In this document: piece by piece, positions 54,540-63,673 of the stretch
Layout of the letters: the number at the start of each line of letters is the position of its first letter
Numbering within the stretch: position 1 is the first letter of the stretch
Source of the DNA: Chryseolinea sp. H1M3-3
Lineage (GTDB): Bacteria; Bacteroidota; Bacteroidia; Cytophagales; Cyclobacteriaceae
DNA length: 64,000 bases
Direction: 5' to 3'
Assembly: GCF_029360725.1 (NCBI RefSeq)
Contig: NZ_JARKMY010000001.1
Span: 1,426,001 to 1,490,000 of the forward strand
Translations under genes and position numbers: made by a program
The notes under the pieces: generated by a model
What the model was told of the DNA's origin: nothing
Database searches by the model: none
What the model saw: only the letters and a program-made list of their open reading frames with translations

Positions 54540-55807
54540 TGCTGTTGAATGCCCAAGTGCCATTAGCCGAACGTATGCGCCCAAAGACGTTGAATGAATT
54601 AGTGGGCCAGGAGCACCTTACAGGGCCAACCGGAGTGTTACGCATGGCCATTCAGGCAGGAAATATTCCTTCTATGATCTTGTGGGGTCCGCCCGGAGTT
54701 GGGAAAACTACAATTGCCAACATCATTGCCCATGCAGCTAAAAAACCTTTCTACACGCTCAGCGCTATTAGCGCTGGTGTAAAAGATATTCGGGAAGTTA
54801 TTGATAAAGCTAAATCGACGCCACGCTCTATATTGTTCATAGATGAGATCCATCGTTTTAATAAGGGTCAGCAAGATGCGCTGTTGGGTGCCGTTGAAAA
54901 AGGCATTCTAACGTTGATCGGCGCAACTACCGAAAACCCTTCGTTCGAAGTGAATGCCGCATTGCTCTCCCGTTGCCAGGTCTATATTCTTAAAGCGCTG
55001 GGGGAAGAACAATTAATGGAACTGGTAAGACAAGCATTAAGGCGCGATGAAGATTTAAAACAACGAAATATCATAATTCAAGAACATCAGGCGCTGTTAA
55101 ATATATCGGGAGGTGACGGCAGGAAATTGCTGAATCTGATTGAACTTATAAGTGACGCCCTACCAGGCGATATTGTTATCACAGATAAATTGGTGATGGA
55201 GCTTGCGCAAAAACACGTCGCTATTTACGACAAAAGTGGCGAGCAACATTACGATATCATTTCTGCATTTATCAAATCGATTCGCGGCAGCGATCCCAAC
55301 GCTGCTGTATATTACTTGGCACGAATGGTAGAGGGTGGTGAGGACGTTAAGTTCATTGCAAGACGCCTGGTTATTCTTGCGTCAGAAGATATTGGTAACG
55401 CGAACCCTACCGCCTTAATCATGGCGACCAATACCTTTCAGGCTGTGAATGTCATAGGATACCCTGAAGCCCGAATCATCTTGGCGCAATGCACCGTATA
55501 TTTGGCAAGTTCACCCAAAAGTAATGCAAGTTACATGGCAATCGAAAATGCATTGAGTAACATACAGGAAACAGGTGACTTGCCTGTGCCGCTGTCCATA
55601 CGCAATGCGCCCACGAAGCTCATGAAGAAACTTGATTACGGCAAAGGATACCAATATGCCCATAGTTATGACGGGAATTTTGCAAACATGGAATTTCTGC
55701 CTGATAAGATTAAGGGAACAAAATTCTATGAGCCAGGCAACAATGCCAGGGAAGAAGAGTTAAGGAAATACCTCCGGTCTTTGTGGAAAGAAAAATACGG
55801 TTATTAA
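54539..55807 (+). CDS. rarA: Replication-associated recombination protein A
   Basis: A 422-residue AAA+ ATPase (MgsA/RarA) acting at stalled replication forks, related to clamp loaders. Walker A GPPGVGKTT (about 43-51), Walker B FIDEIHRFN (about 99-107), and the sensor ATTENPSFEVN; the C-terminal half with GGEDVKFIARRL and SEDIGNANPTALIM is specific to RarA/WRNIP1 and forms the oligomerisation region. One-base overlap with DUF3667, and 3 bp to the following vWA gene, suggest a single operon. Confidence 0.96.
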   Translation: MLLNAQVPLAERMRPKTLNELVGQEHLTGPTGVLRMAIQAGNIPSMILWGPPGVGKTTIANIIAHAAKKPFYTLSAISAGVKDIREVIDKAKSTPRSILFIDEIHRFNKGQQDALLGAVEKGILTLIGATTENPSFEVNAALLSRCQVYILKALGEEQLMELVRQALRRDEDLKQRNIIIQEHQALLNISGGDGRKLLNLIELISDALPGDIVITDKLVMELAQKHVAIYDKSGEQHYDIISAFIKSIRGSDPNAAVYYLARMVEGGEDVKFIARRLVILASEDIGNANPTALIMATNTFQAVNVIGYPEARIILAQCTVYLASSPKSNASYMAIENALSNIQETGDLPVPLSIRNAPTKLMKKLDYGKGYQYAHSYDGNFANMEFLPDKIKGTKFYEPGNNAREEELRKYLRSLWKEKYGY

Positions 55808-55810
55808 AAC

Positions 55811-57895
55811 ATGCATCAACAGAATATCATTTTTGAATCGTCCCCTGGTTACATTATTGTTTGCATAATGGTGGCCGTTGGGTTTGCCTTTTTGTTATAC
55901 AAGTCAAGGCATCCGTGGAGTAAGCAGTGGAATAGAATACTTTTCGGAACCCGCACTGTGCTGGCATTTCTGCTCGCATTTCTATTACTGGGTCCAATTG
56001 TAAAACAGATCAATAATATTTTCGAAAAACCCTTTTTCATTTTATTGTACGATAATTCTGTTTCTGTAAAGGAAGCTGTGGATTCAACTTCACTAATAAA
56101 GTTAAATGATAACGTCAAGGATGTAGCCGCTGTTTTGAATGAGAAAGGATATGACGTAAAAATCAATAGCCTGGCTGGTGAAGAAATTATTGCTCCCGCT
56201 TTTACGGCCGAAAACTCTGATCTTACCGGAGCATTAAAAGCAATCGCTAACCGCTATGAAGGAAGTCGTATGGGCGGTATTGTGTTGATCAGCGATGGAA
56301 TTTATAACGCCGGTATTTCTCCGTTGTATTCAACATATAATTTTCCCGTTTATACCATAGGGATAGGCGATACGTTGCAGCATAGTGATGTAGGGATTAA
56401 AAACGTGTCCTACAATAAGATTGCATATCAGGGAAATAAATTTCCATTACGCGTTGAGGTCATCGTAAAAAATCTTCAGAATGCGGCCGTTACTGCTTCC
56501 GTATTGCAGCGTGGTAAAGTGATCGACAAGCAAACGAAGGCATCGAAAGAAGGCGAACTCTTAACATTTGATTTTCAGCCTTCAGCAAATGAACAAGGCA
56601 TTCAGAAACTCGATATCCAATTGGATGTAAAAGAAGGAGAGCACAATACGCAGAACAATCAAACCTCAGTTTTTGTGGAAGTGGTGGAAGGAAAGAAGAA
56701 AATTTTGGTGGTCGCATCTTCTCCGCATCCAGATATTAAAGCCCTTCGTGAGGTTATTGAGAAGAATTCGAATTATGAGTTTATTCTTTATACACCAACG
56801 ATAAATGCACCTGCAGCAAATGCGCTCCGCCCCGAAGAAATTGACTTGGCCATCTTCCATCAGGCACCTGATTTACGAGGAAAAACCAATGCACTATTCC
56901 AACAATTTGCAACCAGCAAAACGTCTTTGTTTATAATCCTTGGGCAGCATTCAGACCTGCGTCAAATAGAAAAACAAAATATGCCCGTAAAATTTGAGGG
57001 AACGCCACAAGATTATGACGAAGTAACACCGGTGGTGAATTCATCTTTTTCAAGTTTCATTATCTCACCTGAGTCAAATACAATGTTAGCAGATTTTCCG
57101 CCAGTCTCCGTTCATTTCGGAAAGGTCGGCGTATCACTCGGAGCTTCGCCATTATTATTTCAACGGGTTGGTAGCGTTTCTACAGACAAGCCATTATTAG
57201 CAGTCTCACAACAAGACGACAGGAAAATTGGTATCATGCTCGGAGAAGGTTTGTGGAGATGGCGTCTTAACGAATTTGACCGTACTGAAGGCACAGCAGC
57301 ATTCGATGAAGTCTTCGGAAAATTAATCCAGTATCTCAGCACTACGGAGGACAAGCGCAAATTCAGAAGCTATCCGATCCAGCAAGAATTTTCGGATACC
57401 CAGCCCGTTGTTTTTGAAAGTCAGGCATACAATTCGATTTATGAACCCGTTTTCGGAAATGAAGTCACCATCGATCTGACCGATGAGCAAGGCAAAAAAA
57501 ATTCTTACTCATACACAACCAGTCCGGGCAATAGCCGATATCAGATTGGCGGATTGAAAGAAGGTGTATATCGGTATCGGTCCCGAACTACATTAGATCA
57601 AAAGCCTGAAGAAGTACGCGGCGAATTTGCTGTAGTAAAGCGGCAGGCTGAGTTACAAAATCTGACAGCAGATTTTGATTTATTAAAAACATTATCAAAG
57701 AATACCGGAGGTAAATTTTATTCGGCAGTTAATGTTGAGGGCTTGAAAGCAGAATTGCAAAAGGTGCAGGCAAAAAGTGTTATTCACACCGAAGAAACTT
57801 ATGATACATTAATCAATCTGAAGTGGGTTTTTGTGCTGCTCCTATTGTTGGCAACTTTCGAATGGACGCTGAGAAAGTATTTTGGAGGATATTAA
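55811..57895 (+). CDS. vWA-domain membrane protein
   Basis: A 694-residue protein with two N-terminal membrane helices (about 14-30 and 47-62) and one at the C-terminus (about 672-688). A vWA-like domain starts near residue 77 with FFILLYDNSVSVKEA (an altered DxSxS) and GGIVLISDGIYN. Next comes a GATase1-like domain (about 295-400, KILVVASSPHPD) and a beta-rich part. It resembles BatA/CoxE-like membrane proteins that partner with MoxR ATPases, but here MoxR lies 48 kb away. Probably co-transcribed with rarA; function unknown. Confidence 0.85.
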   Translation: MHQQNIIFESSPGYIIVCIMVAVGFAFLLYKSRHPWSKQWNRILFGTRTVLAFLLAFLLLGPIVKQINNIFEKPFFILLYDNSVSVKEAVDSTSLIKLNDNVKDVAAVLNEKGYDVKINSLAGEEIIAPAFTAENSDLTGALKAIANRYEGSRMGGIVLISDGIYNAGISPLYSTYNFPVYTIGIGDTLQHSDVGIKNVSYNKIAYQGNKFPLRVEVIVKNLQNAAVTASVLQRGKVIDKQTKASKEGELLTFDFQPSANEQGIQKLDIQLDVKEGEHNTQNNQTSVFVEVVEGKKKILVVASSPHPDIKALREVIEKNSNYEFILYTPTINAPAANALRPEEIDLAIFHQAPDLRGKTNALFQQFATSKTSLFIILGQHSDLRQIEKQNMPVKFEGTPQDYDEVTPVVNSSFSSFIISPESNTMLADFPPVSVHFGKVGVSLGASPLLFQRVGSVSTDKPLLAVSQQDDRKIGIMLGEGLWRWRLNEFDRTEGTAAFDEVFGKLIQYLSTTEDKRKFRSYPIQQEFSDTQPVVFESQAYNSIYEPVFGNEVTIDLTDEQGKKNSYSYTTSPGNSRYQIGGLKEGVYRYRSRTTLDQKPEEVRGEFAVVKRQAELQNLTADFDLLKTLSKNTGGKFYSAVNVEGLKAELQKVQAKSVIHTEETYDTLINLKWVFVLLLLLATFEWTLRKYFGGY

Positions 57896-57901
57896 TAAAT
57901 C

Positions 57902-57926
57902 GTGGCGCCGCATGAAACGGCGCCAC
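57902..57926. terminator. Hairpin between convergent vWA and rho genes
   Basis: A perfect 9-bp stem (GTGGCGCCG / CGGCGCCAC) with a 7-nt loop lies in the 39-bp space between the two stops. Both flanks are A/T-rich (TATAAAAT and GATTTATTAAT) but lack a clean T-tract, so it may be a weak bidirectional terminator. Confidence 0.55.
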
Positions 57927-57934
57927 TATAAAAT

Positions 57935-59497
57935 TTATCCATTCATTGAAATCAAAAATTCTTCGTTGTTGCGTGTACCTTTCATTTTGCTTTGCAGGAA
58001 GTCCATCGCTTCAATAGAATTCATGTCAGCCATAAATTTCCGCAATATCCATACTCGTTGCAATTCTTCTTCTTTTAGAAGCAAATCTTCGCGGCGCGTA
58101 CCTGATGCAGGCACATCCATCGCAGGATAAACCCGGCGATTAGAAAGTTTGCGATCAAGTTGTAACTCCATGTTACCAGTTCCCTTAAACTCTTCGAAGA
58201 TTACCTCATCCATTTTTGAACCGGTGTCAATAAGGGCTGTTGCAATAATTGTAAGAGATCCACCATTTTCAATTTTACGGGCAGCTCCAAAGAAACGTTT
58301 TGGTTTGTGTAGAGCATTCGCATCAACACCGCCAGAAAGAATTTTACCGGATGACGGAACCACTGTATTATAGGCACGTGCTAAGCGCGTGAGGGAGTCA
58401 AGGAGGATCACAACGTCATGACCACACTCAGTCATCCGTTTTGCCTTTTCCAGCACAATGCTGGCAACCTTTACATGGCGCTCTGCTTGTTCGTCGAATG
58501 TTGAAGCTACAACTTCAGCATTTACGCTCCGGGCCATATCAGTTACCTCTTCAGGTCGCTCATCGATAAGCAACACGATCAAATAAACCTCAGGATGGTT
58601 GGTGGCAATTGCGTTGGCGATATTTTTCAATAATACCGTCTTACCAGTCTTAGGCTGTGCCACGATCATCCCACGCTGACCTTTACCAATAGGGGCAAAC
58701 AAATCGAGGATACGAGTCGAAAGATTATCAGGCGTTGTTGCAAGTTTTAATTTTTCGTTCGGAAACAAGGGTGTTAAATATTCGAAAGCTACGCGGTCGC
58801 GAATTTCTTCGGTTGTTTTTCCGTTGACGGATTCAACTTTCAGAAGGGCAAAATATTTTTCACCTTCCTTAGGAGGCCGTATGAATCCTTTCACAGTATC
58901 ACCAGTTTTCAAACCAAATAGCTTGATTTGAGAAGGCGATACATAAATATCATCAGGACTAGCCAGGTAGTTATAATCGGATGAACGAAGGAATCCATAA
59001 CCATCTTGCATGATTTCCAATACACCTTCGTTACTGATAGCACCATCAAACTCTCTTATTGCCAGACGAAATTGTGGCGATTTTTCTTCGCGAGATTCGG
59101 GACGTGTATGACGCGGTTCTTCCATTGCTGGAATTCCAGATTCTGGTTCCGAATTAAATGTTGGAGGCGTGCTGTCGAAATTAATATCGATTGAATCTAA
59201 TATCTCATCAGATGAGAAATCAGTTTCGGTTTTTGGTGCGGGTGGTGGTGTTGGCGCTACGTTTTCACGTCTTCTGGGCCTCATTTTACGTTCTGGCTCT
59301 GCAGTAGATGCTTCGGGTGCAATAGTCTCCGTTGTAGGAGCAGATTTGGCAGATTCTCCGGCAACGGCTTGTTGATCGAGGATTTTGTAGATTAGGTCTT
59401 GTTTGGCGAGTTTCTTGGCGTTTTTTACGCCCATATCCTCCGCGATTTCTTTAAGTTCAGAAAGGAGTCTGACGTTCAGATCATCAATAGTGTACAT
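57935..59497 (-). CDS. rho: Transcription termination factor Rho
   Basis: A 520-residue hexameric RNA helicase that ends transcription at rut sites. N-terminal SAP-like domain (1-45, [19 protein letters not shown]), then a long polar low-complexity insert (about 50-145, Pro/Glu/Arg-rich), the cold-shock-type RNA-binding domain ([13 protein letters not shown]...DDIYVS), and the ATPase core with Walker [10 protein letters not shown] and Walker [15 protein letters not shown]. The insert makes it about 100 residues longer than E. coli Rho, common in Bacteroidota. Confidence 0.97.
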   Translation of the reverse strand: MYTIDDLNVRLLSELKEIAEDMGVKNAKKLAKQDLIYKILDQQAVAGESAKSAPTTETIAPEASTAEPERKMRPRRRENVAPTPPPAPKTETDFSSDEILDSIDINFDSTPPTFNSEPESGIPAMEEPRHTRPESREEKSPQFRLAIREFDGAISNEGVLEIMQDGYGFLRSSDYNYLASPDDIYVSPSQIKLFGLKTGDTVKGFIRPPKEGEKYFALLKVESVNGKTTEEIRDRVAFEYLTPLFPNEKLKLATTPDNLSTRILDLFAPIGKGQRGMIVAQPKTGKTVLLKNIANAIATNHPEVYLIVLLIDERPEEVTDMARSVNAEVVASTFDEQAERHVKVASIVLEKAKRMTECGHDVVILLDSLTRLARAYNTVVPSSGKILSGGVDANALHKPKRFFGAARKIENGGSLTIIATALIDTGSKMDEVIFEEFKGTGNMELQLDRKLSNRRVYPAMDVPASGTRREDLLLKEEELQRVWILRKFMADMNSIEAMDFLQSKMKGTRNNEEFLISMNG

Positions 59498-59780
59498 GTT
59501 AATTTAAAAATGAGTTGGAATTAAAAAAGATATGTTAGTTGAATTAATCGATTGTAATCAGCCAGGCTGAGATTAGGACCATGAGAACAACTAAAATGAA
59601 AACAAAAGACGAAAAATAAAATTCGGATTTATATTCAGAGGGCTTGAGATAAAGCCGTATGACGTTGCAAGTATAGCCGAAATTTAAATTATTATCAAAT
59701 CATTAAAATAATTTATTCAAATCAAAAGGTCAGAAAACCTTCAAAAAAACTAATTTTAGGCCCTTCAAAATAAAATAAAC

Positions 59781-61055
59781 ATGCTGCAGGTTGCTGTAAT
59801 ACGCGAACAAACTAACAAGGTTCTGGAAGGCCTTCGTAAGAGAAACTTCAAAGACGCAGAAAATTTAATCAACCTGATCCTGAAGAAAGATGCCCTTCGA
59901 AAGGAGACTCAAAAAGCCCTCGACGACAGAAAAGCAAAAGCAAATGCCGATGCGAAGAAAATCGGTGAACTTATCAAAGCTCAGAAAAACGATGAGGCTA
60001 ATGCACTGCGAGCTTCAATTGGAGAAGCCAAGGAAACGACCAAAGCAATGGAGGCATCTCTCAATGAGTCTGAGAAGGAGGTTATTGACTTGTTATATAA
60101 AATTCCCAACATACCTCATGAATCCGTGCCTGCTGGCTTTGGGGCGGATGACAACCTGAAGGTTTACGAACATGGGTTATTGCCTCAGCTTTCCTTGGAT
60201 GCACTACCTCACTGGGAGCTCATTAAAAAATACGACATCATTGACTTTGACCTGGGAAATAAAATAGCGGGGGCCGGTTTTCCCGTTTACAAAGGGAAGG
60301 GAGCGAAACTTCAAAGAGCATTAATTAATTTTTTCCTGGATGAAGCCGAAAAACAAAATTATAAAGAGATACAGCCTCCGATTGTCGTTAATGAAGCTTC
60401 TGGTTATGGAACAGGTCAGCTTCCCGATAAAGAAGGCCAGATGTATTTTATTCAGGAGGATGGTCTGTACATGATTCCAACTGCAGAAGTTCCAATTACC
60501 AATTTATACCGAGATGTGATTTTAAATGAAGAAGATCTTCCAGTTAAGAATGCCGGCTATACGCCGTGTTTCAGACGCGAGGCAGGTAGTTGGGGAGCAC
60601 ATGTTCGGGGATTAAACAGACTTCATCAATTCGATAAAGTTGAAATCGTTCAAATTAGAAAGCCGGACGAATCGTATCAGGCGCTCGATGAAATGTGTGC
60701 TTATGTTCAAAGCTTACTCGAAAAGCTGGAATTGCCTTATCGTAAATTATTGTTGTGCGGAGGCGATATGGGTTTCAACTCTGCTCTAACTTTTGACATG
60801 GAGGTTTATGCCGCGGCACAACAAAGATGGCTTGAAGTGAGTTCGGTCAGTAACTTCGAAACATTTCAGGCAAACCGCTTAAAGCTGCGATATAAAACCA
60901 AAGAAGGTAAAATTCACCTGCTTCATACGTTGAATGGAAGCGCGTTGGCCTTGCCTCGAATTGTTGCTTCGATATTGGAGAACAATCAAACATCCGACGG
61001 AATTAAAATTCCAAAAGCGTTGATTCCTTATACCAAGTTTGATATCATTAATTAG
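59781..61055 (+). CDS. serS: Seryl-tRNA synthetase
   Basis: A 424-residue class II synthetase charging tRNA-Ser (and tRNA-Sec if present). The N-terminal coiled-coil arm (about 30-105, Lys/Glu-rich) binds the long variable arm of tRNA. Class II motif 2 is FRREAGSWGAHVRGLNRLHQFDKVE in separate pieces, motif 3 ends with LNGSALALPRIVASILE, and the serine pocket TAEVPITN is seen. Length is normal. It is divergent from rho across 283 bp. Confidence 0.96.
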   Translation: MLQVAVIREQTNKVLEGLRKRNFKDAENLINLILKKDALRKETQKALDDRKAKANADAKKIGELIKAQKNDEANALRASIGEAKETTKAMEASLNESEKEVIDLLYKIPNIPHESVPAGFGADDNLKVYEHGLLPQLSLDALPHWELIKKYDIIDFDLGNKIAGAGFPVYKGKGAKLQRALINFFLDEAEKQNYKEIQPPIVVNEASGYGTGQLPDKEGQMYFIQEDGLYMIPTAEVPITNLYRDVILNEEDLPVKNAGYTPCFRREAGSWGAHVRGLNRLHQFDKVEIVQIRKPDESYQALDEMCAYVQSLLEKLELPYRKLLLCGGDMGFNSALTFDMEVYAAAQQRWLEVSSVSNFETFQANRLKLRYKTKEGKIHLLHTLNGSALALPRIVASILENNQTSDGIKIPKALIPYTKFDIIN

Positions 61056-61129
61056 AGAATTTCTTAAAGAGAAATTTACTTTTTAAAGTTTCATTTTGGG
61101 TACAGGCTATTCTGTTTTACCTTGATGAT

Positions 61130-62176
61130 ATGATCGATTATTCTGAAAGCAAAGTACTGCATGTGTCTGCGCATGTCGTGGGAAATGGCGTTAATGGCGA
61201 AAAATTAAAACTGTCTTCAGAGACTCTCGAAACTGAAGATGATGCCTTACAAAACGTCTTGCTAACCTATTTTCTTTCGAGTTTTAATGCATTCGAGTAT
61301 TACAGGTTTACTTTTACGAATGATCAAATCGCCGAAAATGGATTGTATAAATTAGTATCTGAGATCTTCGAAGATCCCGATTCCCTTCATGAAAATTCTA
61401 TTAACATTGCCAGCCATCTGTATGCAGTGACACTGCTTCCAAATATCAAATCCGGCGATTTATATGTGGCTTATCTGTCAGGCGTTCGTATCCAGAACCA
61501 AGTTTATAATGCCATTGGAATTTTTAAGTCTGAGAATAAAGATTCCTATTTAAAACTTAACACCACAACACCTTCTTTCAAATTAAAAGCAGACAACGGT
61601 ATAAATATCCGAAAACTGGATAAGGGGTGTTTGATATTGGATGTTGAGCAGGAAGAAGGTTATAAAATTCTTGTTGTGGATAACCGGAATGCAAATGAAG
61701 CGCATTTCTGGATGAACGATTTTCTACAAGTAAAGCCGCTGGCGGATAACTTTCACCATACGCAAAATTTCATGAATCTTACCCGCCAGTATGTTGACGA
61801 ACAACTCGACGAAGAGTTCAGTGTGTCAAAGGCAGACAAAATTGAATTGTTAAACCGGTCCAGGAATTTTTTCAAAACAAAAGATCAATTCAACCAACAT
61901 GAATTTGAGGCAGAAGTATTGGAGGACCCTTCGGTCATTGAATCTTTTCGTAATTATGAAAGCACCCTTATATCCAGGAATGAAAGTGATATTGTAGATA
62001 ATTTTGAGATCTCTGCTCACGCTGTAAAAAAACAGTTAAGGGTATTCAAGAGCGTGCTCAAACTCGATAAGAATTTTCATATTTATATACACGGTAATCG
62101 CCAGTTGATTGAAAAGGGTTTCGATGAGGACATAAAAAAACATTACTACAAGATTTACTTCGACGAGGAAACTTAG
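61130..62176 (+). CDS. Nucleoid-associated protein (NdpA/YejK family)
   Basis: A 348-residue protein of the 37-kDa nucleoid-associated family (pfam04245), which binds DNA without known sequence preference. The pattern of mixed alpha/beta N-terminal half (FLSSFNAFEYYRFTF, HENSINIASHLY) and the acidic C-terminal half (KADKIELLNRSRNFFKTKDQFN in pieces) fits. A TACCTTGA element 8 nt before the ATG weakly resembles a -7 box. Family call is moderate, with no strong single motif. Confidence 0.8.
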   Translation: MIDYSESKVLHVSAHVVGNGVNGEKLKLSSETLETEDDALQNVLLTYFLSSFNAFEYYRFTFTNDQIAENGLYKLVSEIFEDPDSLHENSINIASHLYAVTLLPNIKSGDLYVAYLSGVRIQNQVYNAIGIFKSENKDSYLKLNTTTPSFKLKADNGINIRKLDKGCLILDVEQEEGYKILVVDNRNANEAHFWMNDFLQVKPLADNFHHTQNFMNLTRQYVDEQLDEEFSVSKADKIELLNRSRNFFKTKDQFNQHEFEAEVLEDPSVIESFRNYESTLISRNESDIVDNFEISAHAVKKQLRVFKSVLKLDKNFHIYIHGNRQLIEKGFDEDIKKHYYKIYFDEET

Positions 62177-62241
62177 ATGCTTCGGCTCCCGGAAATATCA
62201 GATTCTATTGAGTATCTTTAATAACAACACAATTCAAGTTT

Positions 62242-62661
62242 ATGGAAGTAGAAAGTTTCGGCACCCGGGTTAAAAGAACATCAAAAAAAGTTATGAAAGT
62301 CATTGGAATTTCATTGCTGCTCATCGCGATCGTAGTGTTTAGTTTTCTGTATTGGGCTACTTACGAAGAAGGTGTTATGGCAGGGAAAGTTTTACGTGTA
62401 AGTGAGAAAGGAATGTTGTTCAAAACATACGAGGGTAAAATCAATCTCGAAACTTTTGGTGCCCTAAAGGGAACCAGCCCGATTGCAGAATCTTTCGATT
62501 TTTCAGTTTATAAAAGCGATACTGACCTTATTAAGGAACTCCAGCAAGTTTCGCTTAGCGGTGAACGGGTTAATCTTTATTTTGAAAAACATTATATGAC
62601 TTTCCCCTGGCGAGGTGACACAAAATATTTTGTTACCCGCGTCGAACGGTTGGGGCATTAA
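62242..62661 (+). CDS. Small membrane-anchored protein (139 aa)
   Basis: A 139-residue protein with one membrane segment (about residues 19-38, GISLLLIAIVVFSFLYWATY) and a periplasmic-type beta domain (GVMAGKVLRVSEKGMLFKTYEGKINLETFG, in pieces) ending in a short basic tail. The block after the helix recurs in Bacteroidota proteins often mislabelled 6-phosphogluconate dehydrogenase. No enzyme motif is seen. Function unknown; it precedes a bidirectional terminator. Confidence 0.75.
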   Translation: MEVESFGTRVKRTSKKVMKVIGISLLLIAIVVFSFLYWATYEEGVMAGKVLRVSEKGMLFKTYEGKINLETFGALKGTSPIAESFDFSVYKSDTDLIKELQQVSLSGERVNLYFEKHYMTFPWRGDTKYFVTRVERLGH

Positions 62662-62723
62662 TTATAAGATCACACCCGTTTGTGATTTAATATTTGGTCG
62701 ATCTTGGCAATCAACTATAAATG

Positions 62724-62760
62724 AAAAGCCCTTACTCCGTTTGAAGTAAGGGCTTTTTTA
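62724..62760. terminator. Bidirectional Rho-independent terminator
   Basis: A 13-bp stem (AAAAGCCCTTACT / AGTAAGGGCTTTT) with an 8-nt loop, flanked by TTTTTTA on the plus side and A-rich sequence on the other, sits between convergent genes. Confidence 0.92.
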
Positions 62761-62778
62761 ATATTTTATTTTACTGAC

Positions 62779-63528
62779 TTAAGCAGTTGCAGCGGATGAC
62801 TCCTCGAACTTCTGGGATACACGCAACACAACAGTCTTCTTTGCTTTGTAACCACAGTAACCGCATTGGAAGTGTTTCAGCAATTGACCTTCTTCAAGGC
62901 CCATTGGAGCTTTCAAAATCTCTTCGCGAACAACTTTGAATGTTTGGTAATTACATTCAGGACATTGGAGTGCATGTAAGTGACCTGAATAACGTTCGAT
63001 CTTAACATATCCTGTTTCTTCGTCTTTCCACACATCATAGTCGATAGAGAATACTTGCTCTTCAGCTTGCATACCTTCGTCCAGGTAAGCATCTTCTTCC
63101 GACTCGCCTAATAGTTTCATAGGTTTTCCTGTTTTCGGAGAAACCCGTGGTTTGTAGCGAAGTGCTTTTAATCGTTTCTCGATGAAAAAAGGATAATAGA
63201 ACTTTAACATGTTTTGCACGATGAGGGCAACGATCATACCCATGGCGAACGTCGTGAAACCACGAACAAAAATCCAAAGTGTGCTCAATTTGTCAATGGT
63301 AGAATTTGCGAAAAAGCAGCATCCTACAATAAGTACGATGGCAGCGATCCATAACGTTCTGATTTCTGTTCTGTTAATAAAATCATACTTAGCCTTCGCA
63401 TCGCCCATTGTGGCTAAGCGGAAAACGTGATACAATACTATCAAAATAGAGATCGCCCATGCTACAAAGGCTACATTTCGAGCCATTGCATTCCATGCGT
63501 CATAGTTTTGGGTAGCAATATCTTCCAT
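62779..63528 (-). CDS. Three-helix membrane protein with C-terminal zinc ribbon
   Basis: A 249-residue protein with three membrane segments (about 17-36, 57-74 and 88-108) and a cytoplasmic C-terminal half. That half has a four-Cys zinc-ribbon: Cys189/Cys192 (CPEC) and Cys222/Cys225 (CGYC), separated by a helical linker. I do not recognise the family. A TATATTTG -7 element lies 33 nt upstream of the ATG. The soluble zinc ribbon could bind nucleic acid or another protein at the membrane; this is inference. Confidence 0.8.
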   Translation of the reverse strand: MEDIATQNYDAWNAMARNVAFVAWAISILIVLYHVFRLATMGDAKAKYDFINRTEIRTLWIAAIVLIVGCCFFANSTIDKLSTLWIFVRGFTTFAMGMIVALIVQNMLKFYYPFFIEKRLKALRYKPRVSPKTGKPMKLLGESEEDAYLDEGMQAEEQVFSIDYDVWKDEETGYVKIERYSGHLHALQCPECNYQTFKVVREEILKAPMGLEEGQLLKHFQCGYCGYKAKKTVVLRVSQKFEESSAATA

Positions 63529-63560
63529 AGTTACGGATTGGTTATTTTTATTCTTGATAA

Positions 63561-63568
63561 CAAATATA
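63561..63568 (-). promoter_or_regulatory. -7 element (TATATTTG) of the zinc-ribbon membrane protein
   Basis: TATATTTG on the minus strand matches TAnnTTTG and ends 33 nt before the ATG at 63528. The -33 box is weak. Confidence 0.45.
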
Positions 63569-63673
63569 AAGTACTACTTTAATTAAACCTAGCTTTCCAG
63601 CGGGGTTTAGGGAGGCACAATTTAGCAAGGAATTTGGGACATAATCAAAAGCGAAAAGGGCCTTGCCGAGAAT

